DNA of 40,791 nucleotides from Betaproteobacteria bacterium (GTDB lineage Bacteria > Pseudomonadota > Gammaproteobacteria > Burkholderiales > Casimicrobiaceae): contig VBCY01000307.1 of the NCBI GenBank assembly GCA_005882995.1, positions 1 to 40,791 on the forward strand, read 5' to 3'. The translations under genes were made by a program, and so were the position numbers. The notes below the pieces were generated by a model that saw only the letters and a program-made list of their open reading frames with translations, was not told where the DNA came from and ran no database searches. Each line of letters starts with the position of its first letter. Positions within the stretch are counted from its first letter, which is position 1. Below are positions 26,206 through 36,776 of the stretch, piece after piece.

Positions 26206-27162
26206 ATGGCAGCGGCCGATGTCGCACGCCTTGCGGCACTGGCGGCGCTATGGGGAGGATCGTTCGCCTTCATGCGCGTAGCGGCTCCGGTGCTCGGTCC
26301 GGTCTGACTTGCCGAGAGCCGCGTCGCATTGGCTTTCGCTGCCCTGCTAATAATCGCGCTCGCCCGCGGAAACCTCCCCTCGCTGCGGCAGCGCTGGGGC
26401 GACTATGCAGTTGTCGGCTTGATCAACTCGGCACTGCCCTTCGCGCTGTTCTGTTTTGCCGAGCAGTATGTCAGTGCATCGATGGCGGCGATTCTCAACG
26501 CGACCAGCCCATTCTTCAGCGCGATTGTGGCCGCGATATGGCTCCGCGACAGACTCACTCCAAGCAAACTGGCCGGCATGTTTCTGGGAATCGGCGGTGT
26601 CGCGCTGCTGGTGGGATGGCAGTCGCAGCCGCCCGCTGGGCATACTCTTGTCGCGGTGCTCGCCTGCCTCTCGGCCGCCTTGTGCTACGCAGTGGCCAGC
26701 GTTTATGTCCGAGTGAGGATGGCGAAAACGCCGAGTTTTGCGATCGCGCTCTACAGCCAACTAGCCGCCGCGATCGTGCTCGCGCCGGCGGTACCACTGG
26801 CTCCGCCGCAAGGTGCGGTTACACCCCTGGTTGTTGCCAACGTGGTCGCGCTGGCGCTGGCATCGACCGCGCTTGCCTACCTTCTCTATTTTCGGCTCAT
26901 TGCAACAATCGGACCAACGAAAGCATTAACCGTCACCTTCCTCATCCCGTTGTTTGGCGTTCTTTGGGGCTTTCTCTTCCTCGATGAGTCGATTGGAATC
27001 AACACTCTTGGAGGAGGAACGCTCATCGTTGCTGGAACGTGGCTCACGCTGCGAAGCCCTCGACTCACTCCCACGCGCCGCGGGCGAGCGGCGCATCCGG
27101 GGCCCACGCGTCAGACGAGTTCCGCTGCCGGCCCCAAAATCTGCTCGCGCAGTTCGCGATAG
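26206..27162 (+). pseudogene. DMT/EamA-family permease interrupted by an in-frame TGA
   Basis: A ten-helix drug/metabolite transporter of about 318 codons. The ATG at 26206 begins MAAADVARLAALAALWGGSFAF, the typical first helix, and the frame is open to codon 34, where TGA (26305-26307) interrupts APVLGPV-stop-LAESRVALA; relatives have leucine or tryptophan here, either of which is one base away. The remainder runs unbroken to 27162 with two EamA repeats (SASMAAILNATSPFFSAIVAA, and ALTVTFLIPLFGVLWGFLFLDE). The last 52 nt overlap the 3' end of the convergent DUF2726 gene. As written only a partial protein lacking the first helix could be made from an internal start. Confidence 0.82.
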
Positions 27163-27698
27163 CGCGGGAGCGTCGGCGGATAGACGCAAAGGTACTTCAC
27201 CTGCGCCGCCTGCAAGCATCGCTGTTTGATGATCTCCAGCTTTTGGTCGCGAGGATTCTGCACCTGCTCCGGCTCTCGCGAATCGACAATGGCGACAATG
27301 GTCATGTCCCGATCGCACACGACAAAGCCCACGTGCTGATTGGCGATCTTTCGAAAGGCGCGCAAGCGCTCCATTCCCTGGGGTCCGATCTTCACCTGCA
27401 GGACATCGGCGAGCCTTACCCGGGCAAATATCTCGTGGCGCGGAAAAGCCGCTTTGAGAAGCAGGTAGACGACGTTTTCGGCCTTGGACAGGAAACGCGG
27501 CCGCAGGAGATAGAGGCCGGGAAGCTCGGCGCTCGACAGCAGCCGCGTCGTCTCGCCTTCCGTCCACTGGGCGGCGGTGACCGGGCCTTCTGCCGATACA
27601 TTCTTCGAGGCGGAGCTCCGCTGGCGCCGCATCAGACCTACGAGCACGGCAACGACCAGCGCGCTGATCGCCAGCGCGAAAAGCATTCCGGACGTCAT
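27111..27698 (-). CDS. DUF2726 domain protein with N-terminal membrane anchor
   Basis: A 195-residue protein. The ATG at 27698 is preferred because GGAGG lies 7 nt upstream. A single N-terminal helix (MLFALAISALVVAVLVGLM) is followed by basic residues and a linker, then the DUF2726 region: LLRPRFLSKAENVVYLLLKAAF, RVRLADVLQVK, and VVCDRDMTIVAIVDSRE near the middle, which resembles the acidic core of restriction-endonuclease-like folds. Function is unknown. The stop lies inside the end of the convergent permease gene. Confidence 0.88.
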   Translation of the reverse strand: MTSGMLFALAISALVVAVLVGLMRRQRSSASKNVSAEGPVTAAQWTEGETTRLLSSAELPGLYLLRPRFLSKAENVVYLLLKAAFPRHEIFARVRLADVLQVKIGPQGMERLRAFRKIANQHVGFVVCDRDMTIVAIVDSREPEQVQNPRDQKLEIIKQRCLQAAQVKYLCVYPPTLPRYRELREQILGPAAELV

Positions 27699-27879
27699 CG
27701 ACCGGCCTCCTCTAAGCGGCCCTGCTTGCTGTGCGTTGCCATTCCCCGTCAGCGTGCCGACCGGCGCGGCACCGTCGGCTGCCACGGTCGCGCGTAGTCT
27801 AATGCATTTCGCGTCGCGATGCTGAGCGTCGTGTCAATTCGCCGCTCACGAGCAAATCTTATGGCGTGGGCATCGCGCC

Positions 27880-27909
27880 AAAAACGAGGCCCCGCAGTGC
27901 GGGGCCTCG
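27880..27909 (-). terminator. rho-independent terminator of the groESL operon
   Basis: CGAGGCCCCGC (27885-27895) and GCGGGGCCTCG (27899-27909) form an 11-bp stem with a 3-nt loop; on the minus strand a run of five T residues follows. It lies about 90 nt beyond the groEL stop. Confidence 0.88.
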
Positions 27910-27920
27910 CCGAAATTGCG

Positions 27921-27940
27921 ATCCCCGCCTTCGCGGGGAT
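27921..27940. repeat. short palindromic intergenic element
   Basis: ATCCCCGC-CTTC-GCGGGGAT followed by GACGAT, lying between groEL and its terminator. The sequence matches the kind of dispersed hairpin (REP-like) found in intergenic DNA of many proteobacteria; only one copy is visible here, so the repeat status is inferred. The rest of 27699-27997 holds the terminator and no gene. Confidence 0.5.
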
Positions 27941-27997
27941 GACGATTGGTTTCCGATCGCGACCCGCGCTTTGCCGGGCCGCTCTCGGACGAAATCG

Positions 27998-29978
<1,981 letters not shown>

Positions 29979-30096
29979 GTCAGTGCTCACTCCTTAACAA
30001 TATGTTAAAAAATCAACCATTTGATTACGTCGCTGCGACGTACAAAAGGTACCCTGTACGATATTTCGCTTGGCGCCAACCCCATGGAAAACCTTG

Positions 30097-30123
30097 TTAG
30101 CACTCAGTGCTGACGAGTGCTAA
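30097..30123 (-). promoter_or_regulatory. CIRCE operator (HrcA binding site)
   Basis: Perfect inverted repeat TTAGCACTC-N9-GAGTGCTAA. This is the consensus CIRCE element bound by the HrcA repressor, so groESL should be derepressed on heat or unfolded-protein stress. It sits immediately downstream of the -10 box, where bound HrcA would block initiation. Confidence 0.97.
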
Positions 30124-30151
30124 TGATAGTCAGGTCGCGGCACAAAATCAA
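30123..30151 (-). promoter_or_regulatory. groESL promoter, sigma-70 type
   Basis: On the minus strand: TTGATT (30151-30146), a 17-nt spacer, TATCAT (30128-30123). The predicted start falls inside the CIRCE repeat. CTTGATT also partly resembles a sigma-32 -35 box, but the -10 does not fit sigma-32 well. The leader from here to groES is about 140 nt. Confidence 0.75.
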
Positions 30152-30245
30152 GGCCGTATTGGCCCGAACGGATGCTCGGCCCGCCTCAATCGATCCGGGA
30201 ATGGGTTAGGCTACCGCGGTCGCAATTACAGAAGTGCGGTGATCC

Positions 30246-31037
30246 ATGTCCGATGAAAGCCTGAACATCCCGGCCTCGACCAGGACCCCGTTAGCTTCTC
30301 CTCGCGTCGTTTTGCCGGGCCGCGGAGCGCAGTGGTGGAGCGAAGCATGGCGCCTTTTTGTGGCCGGCGTCGTACCATGGCTGCTGATCGTTGTCATTCT
30401 GGTTGTGTTGCATGTCTGCCTGTCGCTTATTCCTATCGTTGGGCATCTCGCAAGCTCGGTCCTGACCCCGGTGTTCGTTGGCGGATTGATGCTGGGCAGC
30501 CGGGCGGCGGATCGCGGTGAGGCGCTCAGCGTAAGTCATCTGTTCGCGGGATTTTCCAGCCATGCCGGCCCGCTGCTGGTTGTCGGCCTGCTCTACACCG
30601 CGTTTTTGATCGCAATCCTGATGATCGTTGCCGCCATCCTGTTCATGTCGTTCGGAGCCGCGCTTCTCGCGCAGGTGTTCGAGTTGCAGAATCCGGCATC
30701 CGCGTACCCCGCGCTTGGCCAGATGCTCTACGCTGTGATGGTTGGAGTGCTGCTGCTTCTCGCGCTTATATTGCCGCTCGTCATGGCGGTATGGTTTGCG
30801 CCGGCGCTGGTTGTGCTTGGCGGTGCAGCGCCGTGGACAGCGATGAAACTGTCGTTCAGCGGATGCCTGAAAAACTTCGCGCCATTTCTGGTCTACGGTC
30901 TGATCGGCGTCGTTCTCGCCATCGTCGCGTCGATTCCGCTGATGCTGGGTTGGTTCGTTCTCGGCCCGGTCGCCATCGCTTCGGTATATACCAGCTACTG
31001 CGACATCTTCGAAGACGAGCGACGGGAAGCCGATTGA
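30246..31037 (+). CDS. BPSS1780-family polytopic membrane protein
   Basis: A 263-residue inner-membrane protein with about six hydrophobic segments. The N-terminal GRGAQWWSEAWRLF, PVFVGGLMLGSR, and the conserved VMAVWFAPALVVLGG and PWTAMKLSFSGCLKNFAPFLVYG blocks match the BPSS1780 family, which is common in betaproteobacteria and of unknown function. It is divergent from groES and convergent with polA, whose stop is 6 nt away. The 30124-30245 upstream gap is shared with the groESL promoter. Confidence 0.88.
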   Translation: MSDESLNIPASTRTPLASPRVVLPGRGAQWWSEAWRLFVAGVVPWLLIVVILVVLHVCLSLIPIVGHLASSVLTPVFVGGLMLGSRAADRGEALSVSHLFAGFSSHAGPLLVVGLLYTAFLIAILMIVAAILFMSFGAALLAQVFELQNPASAYPALGQMLYAVMVGVLLLLALILPLVMAVWFAPALVVLGGAAPWTAMKLSFSGCLKNFAPFLVYGLIGVVLAIVASIPLMLGWFVLGPVAIASVYTSYCDIFEDERREAD

Positions 31038-31043
31038 GCGTTT

Positions 31044-33749
31044 TCAATGCGCCTTCTCCCAGTTAGGACCGATCCCCACATCCACTGCGAGGGGAACATC
31101 CAAACGAGCGACTTCGCTCATGAGTCGTGGAAGCTCTGAGGTGACGTGCGCAATTTCCGCTGGCGGCGCTTCCAGGACCAGCTCATCATGGACCTGCAGC
31201 ACGAGCTTGGTCTCCATGCATTCGGTGTCGAGCCAGCCCTGCACGGCGATCATCGCGAGCTTGATGAGGTCCGCAGCGGTTCCCTGCATCGGAGCATTGA
31301 TTGCTGCGCGCTCCGCCGCCTGACGCCGGGGGCCGCCTCCGGCGTTGATGTCCGGAAGCCATAGACGCCGTCCGAAAACCGTCTCGACATAACCCTGGGC
31401 ACGCGCAAGCGCTCGCGTTCGCTGCATATACTCTGCAACGCCGGGATAGCGTGCAAAGTATTTGTCGATGAACTGCTGAGCAGCGCCGCGCTCGATGCCC
31501 AGTTGCGCGGCGAGTCCGAAAGCGCTCATGCCGTAAATGAGGCCGAAGTTAACGGCCTTGATGTAGCGGCGCTGCTCCGAACTCACCTGGTCGATGCCGA
31601 CGCTAAAAATGTCCGCCGCGGTGGCGCGGTGAATGTCGGCGCCCTCTGCGAAGGCGTGCAGTAATGAAGGATCGCCTGAAAGATGCGCCATGATACGCAG
31701 CTCGATTTGCGAATAGTCCGCCGATACCAGCAAATGATCCTTCGGCGCGATGAACGCTTCGCGAATCCGCCGCCCATCGGTGGTCCGCACAGGGATGTTC
31801 TGGAGATTGGGCTCGACGCTGGCAAGACGCCCGGTCACAGCGGTCGCCTGACCGAAGCTCGTGTGGACCCGCCTTGTCCTGGGATTCACCATCTGCGGAA
31901 GCTTGTCGGTATAGGTCGATTTGAGCTTGCATAATGCGCGATGCTCGAGCAGGAGCTTCGGCAACGGGTAATCGGCGGCAAGCTGCTGCAGCACGTCTTC
32001 GTCGGTGGAAGGCTGGCCGGTCGCGGTTTTCCTCACGACCGGCAGCTTCATGCGCTCAAACAGGATCTCGCCCAGCTGCTTTGGCGATGCCAGGTTGAAC
32101 GGCTGTCCCGCGGCCTGATAAGCCTGTTGCTCCAGGGCGTTAATACGCTCACCGAGGCTTTTGCCTTGAGCAGCGAGCAATGCGGCGTCGATCAACACCC
32201 CTTCTCGCTCCATGCGAAACAATACTTCACGAGTCGGTATTTCGATCTGGGCGTATACAAATTCGAGGCGCTTGTCGGCCGCGATGCGCGGATGCAGCAG
32301 GTTGTGAACCTGCAGAACGACATCGGCCTGCTCGGCCGCATATTCTGTCGCGCGTTCGACGGAGATCTGGTCGAAGCCGATCTGGCTTGCACCCTTGCCA
32401 GCGACATCGGCGTAGGCGATCGTATTCGCGTCGAGATACCTCGCCGCCATGGCACCGAGGTCGTGTTGTCGATGCGATTCGACGACGTAGGATTCGAGCA
32501 TGGTGTCGTCGGAGATCCCCCGCAGCGCAACTCCATGGTTGGCGAGTACGTGCTGCGCCTGCTTGAGGTTGTGGCCAAGTTTCTTCGCGGCAGGATTTTC
32601 AAGCCAGGGCTTGAGCTGCTCCAGCACCGTCGCCAACGGCAATTGCGGCGGCGCACCTGCATAAGCATGTGCCAGTGGCACGTATGCCGCTCGCTCCGGC
32701 TCGACGGCGAATGCGAGTCCGACGAGTCGCGCGTTCAGCGGGTCCGGCGCGGTCGCTTCGACATCGAGTGATACAAGCTCAGCCTGCTCCAGCCTCGAGA
32801 TCCATCGCGCCAGAGCCCCCTCGTCCACTACCGTTTCGTGATGGCGTTGCAGGACCTTGACAGTCTTAGCAGCTTCCGCCGCTGACGGCGAGACCGCTGC
32901 GAGGCCTTCACCCAGAACCTTGACCCACTCCTTGAATTCCAGTCGTTGATACATCTCCCTCAACTTCGAGAGATTGGCCGCCTGCAGGCGAAGATCGCTG
33001 GGCCCGAAGTCGAGCGTGCAGTCCGTCTTCACCGTCAGGAGCTTTTTCGCTTGCGGCAGCCAGTTGAGAACCGCGCGCAGGTTTTCGCCGACGACTCCGC
33101 CGATTTCGCTGGCGTGAGCCATCACATTCTCGAGCGTGCCGTACTGGCCAAGCCACTTGGCCGCTGTTTTCGGGCCGACCTTGGCGACTCCTGGAACGTT
33201 GTCGATCGCATCGCCGGTAAGCGTGAGCAGATCGAGCACCTGATTCGAGGCAACGCCAAATTTTGCCACCACCGTCTGCTCATCGAGCCTTTCGTTGCTC
33301 ATCGTGTTCACGAGCGTGATACCGGGCTCGATTAGCTGCGCGAGATCCTTGTCGCCGGTGGAGACAAGGCTTTCAATCTGCCGCGCCTTTGCTTGCTTCA
33401 CCAGTGTACCGATCACGTCGTCGGCCTCGACGCCTTCGATCATGAGCAGCGGCCAGCCGTGAGCACGGATCAACTCGTGCAGCGTTTCAATCTGGCGCGA
33501 CAGATCGTCCGGCATCGCTTGTCGGTTCGCTTTGTACTCGGAATACCAATCGTCGCGGAATGTTTTTCCGGGTGCATCGAAGATCACGGCGAAATAGTCC
33601 GGCTTGCCGTCTTCCACCAATCGGCGCAACATGGAAACGACACCGCGAATGGCACCGGTCGGTTCGCCGCGGGAAGTGCGCAAATCCGGCAATGCGTGAA
33701 ATGCGCGATACAGGTACGACGAGCCATCGACCAGAACGAGCTTAGGCAT
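31044..33749 (-). CDS. polA: DNA polymerase I (3'-5' exonuclease site degenerate)
   Basis: A 901-residue repair and Okazaki-fragment polymerase. The 5'-nuclease domain (1-290) has LVLVDGSSYLYRAFHALP, VEADDVIGTL and TGDAIDNVPGV. The polymerase domain has motif A SADYSQIELRIMAHLSGD, motif B RRYIKAVNFGLIYGMSAFG and motif C LQVHDELVLEAP, all intact. In the 3'-5' exonuclease domain the first motif LDVEAT (Asp329, Glu331) is kept, but the position of E. coli Asp424 is Ala398 (NLKQAQ) and that of Asp501 is Gln474 (YAAEQAD), so proofreading is probably weak or absent. The start ATG at 33749 shares two bases with the divergent LOG gene start and lacks a good ribosome binding site. Confidence 0.96.
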   Translation of the reverse strand: MPKLVLVDGSSYLYRAFHALPDLRTSRGEPTGAIRGVVSMLRRLVEDGKPDYFAVIFDAPGKTFRDDWYSEYKANRQAMPDDLSRQIETLHELIRAHGWPLLMIEGVEADDVIGTLVKQAKARQIESLVSTGDKDLAQLIEPGITLVNTMSNERLDEQTVVAKFGVASNQVLDLLTLTGDAIDNVPGVAKVGPKTAAKWLGQYGTLENVMAHASEIGGVVGENLRAVLNWLPQAKKLLTVKTDCTLDFGPSDLRLQAANLSKLREMYQRLEFKEWVKVLGEGLAAVSPSAAEAAKTVKVLQRHHETVVDEGALARWISRLEQAELVSLDVEATAPDPLNARLVGLAFAVEPERAAYVPLAHAYAGAPPQLPLATVLEQLKPWLENPAAKKLGHNLKQAQHVLANHGVALRGISDDTMLESYVVESHRQHDLGAMAARYLDANTIAYADVAGKGASQIGFDQISVERATEYAAEQADVVLQVHNLLHPRIAADKRLEFVYAQIEIPTREVLFRMEREGVLIDAALLAAQGKSLGERINALEQQAYQAAGQPFNLASPKQLGEILFERMKLPVVRKTATGQPSTDEDVLQQLAADYPLPKLLLEHRALCKLKSTYTDKLPQMVNPRTRRVHTSFGQATAVTGRLASVEPNLQNIPVRTTDGRRIREAFIAPKDHLLVSADYSQIELRIMAHLSGDPSLLHAFAEGADIHRATAADIFSVGIDQVSSEQRRYIKAVNFGLIYGMSAFGLAAQLGIERGAAQQFIDKYFARYPGVAEYMQRTRALARAQGYVETVFGRRLWLPDINAGGGPRRQAAERAAINAPMQGTAADLIKLAMIAVQGWLDTECMETKLVLQVHDELVLEAPPAEIAHVTSELPRLMSEVARLDVPLAVDVGIGPNWEKAH

Positions 33750-34473
33750 GATTCAGACGAACAAGATTCCCGAATTGATCGACCCTCAGGCGATGTACTC
33801 GACCAACGGGCAGGAAGCGTGGCGGGTGCTCGGCATTATGGCAGAATTCGCGGTCGCGACGGAGCGCCTGCGCGGTGTGCGGCCCGCGGTCAGCATGTTC
33901 GGCAGCGCGCGAATCGGATCCGATCATCCCTACTATCACAAGGCCGAGCGCATTGCGCGCTTGCTCTCCGATGCAGGTTTTTCTGTCATATCGGGGGGCG
34001 GGCCGGGGCTGATGGAGGCCGCCAATCGAGGCGCGCACGCCGGCCGCTCGCCTGCGATCGGGCTCAACATCCTTCTGCCGCATGAGCCGGCCGGCAACGC
34101 CTTTCAGGATGTCGGTATCAACTTCCGATACTTTTTCGCGCGCAAGATGATGTTCGTGCGTTTCGCATCGGCGTATGTCGTGCTGCCTGGTGGCTTCGGC
34201 ACCATCGATGAGTTGACCGAATGCCTGACGCTGGTGCAGACAGGCAAGAGCCGCAAGATTCCCATCATTCTGGTCGGCAGCGATTTCTGGGCAGGACTCG
34301 TCGCCTGGATGCGCGAGCAGCTCGTGGGACAAGGCATGATCGATGCAACCGACCTCGACCTGATACGCGTCATCGAGGACCCGGAGGCCATCGTCGAGGC
34401 GATCTTCGACTATTACGAGACGCGCGGCTTTCAGCCGACCCGCGAAGAGCGCAGCAAGATGCTCAATCTCTGA
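33748..34473 (+). CDS. LOG-family Rossmann protein (TIGR00730 group)
   Basis: A 241-residue protein with the LOG hallmark PGGFGTIDELTE near residue 150 and the nucleotide-site VISGGGPGLMEAANRGA. Related enzymes hydrolyse nucleoside 5'-monophosphates, for example cytokinin ribotides. This longer type, with an N-terminal helix before SMFGSAR, is frequent in betaproteobacteria. The start at ATG 33748 overlaps the polA start codon on the other strand; an ATG at 33793 is an alternative that would leave 43 nt between the genes. Confidence 0.9.
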   Translation: MIQTNKIPELIDPQAMYSTNGQEAWRVLGIMAEFAVATERLRGVRPAVSMFGSARIGSDHPYYHKAERIARLLSDAGFSVISGGGPGLMEAANRGAHAGRSPAIGLNILLPHEPAGNAFQDVGINFRYFFARKMMFVRFASAYVVLPGGFGTIDELTECLTLVQTGKSRKIPIILVGSDFWAGLVAWMREQLVGQGMIDATDLDLIRVIEDPEAIVEAIFDYYETRGFQPTREERSKMLNL

Positions 34474-34540
34474 TTGCGACTGGCGCGGCGGGCCAGCTTC
34501 TGCAAATCCTGCTAGAATTTAGTTAGCAGGATCTTCGACG

Positions 34541-34894
34541 ATGCGCGCCACACCGGTCGGTCTCGTTTTTGCGCTGGCGCTCGCCATCGCCACCAACGCG
34601 TTCGCGCAAAAGACGCCGGATCCGCCGACGCTCGAGCCCGTACCGGAAGCGCCGCCTCCTCCACCCGAAGTCGCCAATGATCCGGAGCTCGAGCCGCAGG
34701 TCACGATCGTTCGCCGCGAACGCGAGACGATCGAAGAGTATCGTGTCAGTGGTCGCCTTGTCATGATCAAGGTCATACCGAAGAGCGGCAGGCCTTATTA
34801 TCTTGTCGCCGAGGGACCGAACGGCACTTTCGTACGCCGCGACAGTCTGGATACGGGCCTCAGAGTCCCGATGTGGCTGCTGTTCTCCTTCTGA
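34541..34894 (+). CDS. DUF2782 small exported protein
   Basis: A 117-residue protein with a signal peptide (VGLVFALALAIATNAFAQ, cleavage near AFA-Q), a proline-rich spacer (PDPPTLEPVPEAPPPPPE), and the DUF2782 core EPQVTIVRRERETIEEYRVSGRLVMIKVIPKSGRPYY split over about 40 residues, ending VPMWLLFSF. Function is unknown. It sits between the LOG gene and thrB, a neighbourhood usual in betaproteobacteria. Confidence 0.9.
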   Translation: MRATPVGLVFALALAIATNAFAQKTPDPPTLEPVPEAPPPPPEVANDPELEPQVTIVRRERETIEEYRVSGRLVMIKVIPKSGRPYYLVAEGPNGTFVRRDSLDTGLRVPMWLLFSF

Positions 34895-34962
34895 CCAAAA
34901 GAAACTGATCGATCGGCAACGAGGATGCTGCGCGCCTGATAAAGGACGCGCTGCGATGCGCG

Positions 34963-35916
34963 ATGTCTGTCTACACCACCGTGAGCGCTGATCAGTTGGG
35001 TGCCTGGCTGACGCGCTATTCGATTGGTTCGGTGCACAACTTCGAACCCATCGCCGCCGGCATTGAAAACACGAACTACTTTGTCGCCGCCGACAAAGGG
35101 CGCTACGTGCTCACGCTCTACGAACGCCTCCCGGCAGAGGAGTTGCCGTTCTACCTCAACTTGATGGCGCATCTCGCGCGAGCCGGAATATGCGCGCCAG
35201 CGCCCGAGCCTGACCGTACGGGAGCGCTGTGGAGCTTTTTAAACGGCAAACCCGCCGGCCTCGTCGCGAGACTCCACGGCGCCGCGATCGAACGCCCAGA
35301 TCCCGACCACTGCGCAGCGGCCGGCGAGCTTCTCGCTCGCATGCACGTCGCAGTCACAACGTACCGAAGCCGTTTGACCAACCGCCGCGGTCCGGGTTGG
35401 CGGCGGCAAGCCGCCCGCGCCGTGCGCCCATTCCTCTCCCCTGAACAGAATGCGCTGATCGCTTCCGAAATCAAGTTTCAAGCTGGCCTCGACAGATTGA
35501 AGCTGCGGAGCGGAGCGATCCATGGTGACCTCTTCTGCGATAACGTGCTCTTCGTGGATGGGCGAGTCTGCGGCGTGATCGATTTCGGATTCGCCGCAAC
35601 CGATGCTTTCGCGTACGACTTGGCGATCGCCGTCAACGACTGGTGCACAATAGCCGACGGAGAGCATGTCGGTGCCCTCGATCCGCCGCGCGTCGAAGCG
35701 ATGACGAATGCTTACGGGCGCGCGCGTCCCTTCGATGAAGAAGAGCGTACTGCCTGGCCTTCGTTGCTTCGCGCAGCGGCGCTGCGCTTCTGGCTATCGC
35801 GCCTCTACGATCTGCACCTGCCCCGCGCGGGGGAGATCACCCACGCGCATGACCCCGCTCCTTTCGAATGCATCCTTCGCGATCGCGTCGCCCAGACGCA
35901 GCGCCTGCCGGACTGA
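34963..35916 (+). CDS. thrB: homoserine kinase, type II (choline-kinase-like fold)
   Basis: Phosphorylates L-homoserine in the threonine pathway. The 317-residue protein uses the aminoglycoside/choline kinase fold: GIENTNYFV near the N-terminus, YVLTLYE with the ATP lysine position substituted as in the family, catalytic AIHGDLFCDNVLF near residue 188, and GVIDFGFAATDAFAYDLA as the metal-binding motif. The ATG at 34963 follows a 68-nt gap after the DUF2782 gene. It is followed closely by a BPSS1780-like gene. Confidence 0.93.
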   Translation: MSVYTTVSADQLGAWLTRYSIGSVHNFEPIAAGIENTNYFVAADKGRYVLTLYERLPAEELPFYLNLMAHLARAGICAPAPEPDRTGALWSFLNGKPAGLVARLHGAAIERPDPDHCAAAGELLARMHVAVTTYRSRLTNRRGPGWRRQAARAVRPFLSPEQNALIASEIKFQAGLDRLKLRSGAIHGDLFCDNVLFVDGRVCGVIDFGFAATDAFAYDLAIAVNDWCTIADGEHVGALDPPRVEAMTNAYGRARPFDEEERTAWPSLLRAAALRFWLSRLYDLHLPRAGEITHAHDPAPFECILRDRVAQTQRLPD

Positions 35917-35932
35917 GCCGCGTAGGGTCTGA

Positions 35933-36748
35933 GTGAGTAGTAAGCCTATTCCGTTCACGCGGCGTGACGCGCGACAGGGTACGGTCTGGCTCAAGTCGGC
36001 GTACGCCATGTTCCGCCACGCGCCGCTGGCATGGCTCGCCCTTTTGTTTGCTTACTATCTGTTAGTCGCTGTCGCCGGTTTCGGGCCCTGGGCGATGATC
36101 GGGCAGGTTGTCGCAGGTCTGCTGAAACCGGTGTTCGCCGTCGGCTTCCTCGCCGCGGCATGGACACAGGAACGAGGCGGTAAGCCAAAACTGGAGCATC
36201 TGTTTCGAGGCTTCCGCAGCAACCTCTACGCGCTGATCGCATTGGGTGTCGTGTTCCTCGTCGGCATGACGCTTGCGATTCTGTCGACGACGTTGATCGA
36301 CGGCGGAATGCTGATCGCGGTTTTTTCCGGTGCCGAGAGACCGACCGAAGAAATGCTCGCCGGAGGAAAGCTGCAGCTCGCCTTGCTGCTTGGCGCCCTG
36401 TGTGCGCTCCCGACTCTGCTCGCGCTTTGGTTCGCGCCTGCGCTGGTGGTCTTCCACGATGCCGGTGCGCTGACTGCGCTCTCGCACAGCCTGAGTGCGG
36501 CGATGGCCAATTGGCGTCCAGTCGCGGTCTACGGCATTACCGTCTTCACCTTGGGAGGAGTGCTGCCGGGTCTCGTGATTTCCATTGCGCAGCTCTTCGG
36601 CGAAGCCGTCGCGGGCTTGCTCGGCGTATTCCTGGTGGTTCCCTATTTGTTCGCGTTCATCACGACCCTGCATATCTCGGATTACGTGAGCTTCCGCGAC
36701 GTATTCCACGCCGGCGAGCCCAACTCCTCGCCGGCGTCCGCAGGGTAG
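35933..36748 (+). CDS. BPSS1780-like membrane protein (second in window)
   Basis: A 271-residue polytopic protein starting at GTG 35933, 16 nt after thrB. An N-terminal FTRRDARQGTVWLKSAYAMFRHAPLAWLALL block is followed by four to six further hydrophobic segments and the LWFAPALVVFHDAGALTAL motif, which parallels WFAPALVVLGGAAPWTAM in the protein at 30246. The two are remote paralogues. Function is unknown; the operon position with thrB is a common betaproteobacterial arrangement. The stop lies 28 nt from the convergent uvrD stop. Confidence 0.85.
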   Translation: MSSKPIPFTRRDARQGTVWLKSAYAMFRHAPLAWLALLFAYYLLVAVAGFGPWAMIGQVVAGLLKPVFAVGFLAAAWTQERGGKPKLEHLFRGFRSNLYALIALGVVFLVGMTLAILSTTLIDGGMLIAVFSGAERPTEEMLAGGKLQLALLLGALCALPTLLALWFAPALVVFHDAGALTALSHSLSAAMANWRPVAVYGITVFTLGGVLPGLVISIAQLFGEAVAGLLGVFLVVPYLFAFITTLHISDYVSFRDVFHAGEPNSSPASAG

Positions 36749-36776
36749 CGCCGAGCGTGTTGCGCTGCCGCCGTTC

